Positions 40,452 through 40,624 of a DNA stretch of 40,624 bases are shown piece after piece. The position numbers and the translations under genes were made by a program. The notes beneath the pieces were generated by a model. It was not told the origin of the DNA. It saw nothing but the letters and a program-made list of their open reading frames with translations, and did not search any database. Origin of the DNA: Methanobacterium sp. (GTDB taxonomy: Archaea > Methanobacteriota > Methanobacteria > Methanobacteriales > Methanobacteriaceae); the NCBI GenBank assembly GCA_039666455.1, contig JAVSLW010000019.1:1-40624 (forward strand). The letters are read 5' to 3'. How positions within the stretch are numbered: the stretch's first letter is position 1; every line of letters starts with the position of its first letter.

Positions 40452-40624
40452 AATGTGGTTTGAAAAATATGCCATACATAACTAAATTTTCATAACACCC
40501 TCATTTATCTAATTTCTGAAAGAATACTATGACTTCTTTAAGTCATTAGATGAATTTTCAGATTAATACTTAAATCAAAGGGTTAAATACTGTGAAAACA
40601 TAATATAATAAATAATGAAACCAG
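40452..40624. other. Non-coding end of the window after anfK
   Basis: AT-rich. No hairpin with T-run is obvious, so termination may be further to the right or by weak oligo-T. No start of anfH or of other nitrogen-fixation genes is seen before the edge. Confidence 0.4.

Overview
The window reads as chromosome from a methanogenic archaeon of the Methanobacteriales, most likely Methanobacterium or a close relative. It carries the F420-reducing hydrogenase operon (frhADGB), the coenzyme M gene pair comDE, the F420 gene cofG and the methanopterin gene mptA. It also has archaeal information-processing genes (PCNA, GINS, TFS, Rpo4/Rpo11, aIF2-alpha, SRP54, Csl4, Nop10) and a secreted protein with pseudomurein-binding repeats. 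The DNA is AT-rich. Many genes are preceded by GGTGAT/GGAGG-type ribosome-binding sites, several of which decide non-ATG starts (hisE, frhA and mptA start at TTG, comD at GTG).

Layout. 1-2190 (+): end of gatB, a DUF504 gene, a CBS-ParB gene and hisE. 2266-5085 (-): comDE, a DUF1122-like gene with no normal start codon, and two membrane-anchored coiled-coil genes. 5365-6270 (+): methionine aminopeptidase. 6280-10996 (-): an unknown gene, a TPR gene, and frhADGB ending in a clear hairpin/T-run terminator. 11281-12438 (+): a PepSY protein and a PAC2 protein. 12516-12993: two tRNA-Arg genes (UCU and CCU) separated by a row of short hairpins. 13025-25106 (-): a frameshifted CoxE-type VWA gene with its MoxR ATPase, endonuclease Q, then the conserved archaeal run L44e-S27e-aIF2alpha-Nop10-PAC2, GINS, PCNA, TFS, Nudix, DUF99, RpoL, Csl4, Dph2 and Hpt. 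25286-31782 (+): a PepSY protein, SRP54, Pus10, L21e-Rpo4-DUF655-KsgA and a single-domain response regulator. 31788-34305 (-): cofG, a DUF2120-like gene and mptA. 34841-36337 (-): the pseudomurein-binding surface protein. 36338-37123: a long, structured intergenic region. 37124-40451 (+): anfD-anfG-anfK.

The most notable part is the right end. It encodes all structural subunits of an iron-only nitrogenase, identified by the 518-residue alpha subunit, the delta subunit and the 462-residue beta subunit. No reductase gene (anfH) lies in front, although anfHDGK is the usual order. A TATA box and a GGAA-N6-TTCC palindrome that matches the NrpR nitrogen operator of methanogens sit about 190-220 nt upstream. 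Between that promoter and anfD is a 51-codon reading frame with a good ribosome-binding site. Its beginning faintly resembles the start of an Fe protein, so it may be what remains of a deleted anfH.

A second theme is a family of small palindromes (core AAAATTC-NNN-GAATTTT, mostly with three-base loops) found at four places in non-coding DNA. The 36.6-36.8 kb gap also holds longer inverted repeats with AGTGTC ends, which may be a mobile-element scar. No CRISPR array, rRNA gene or intact transposase was seen.
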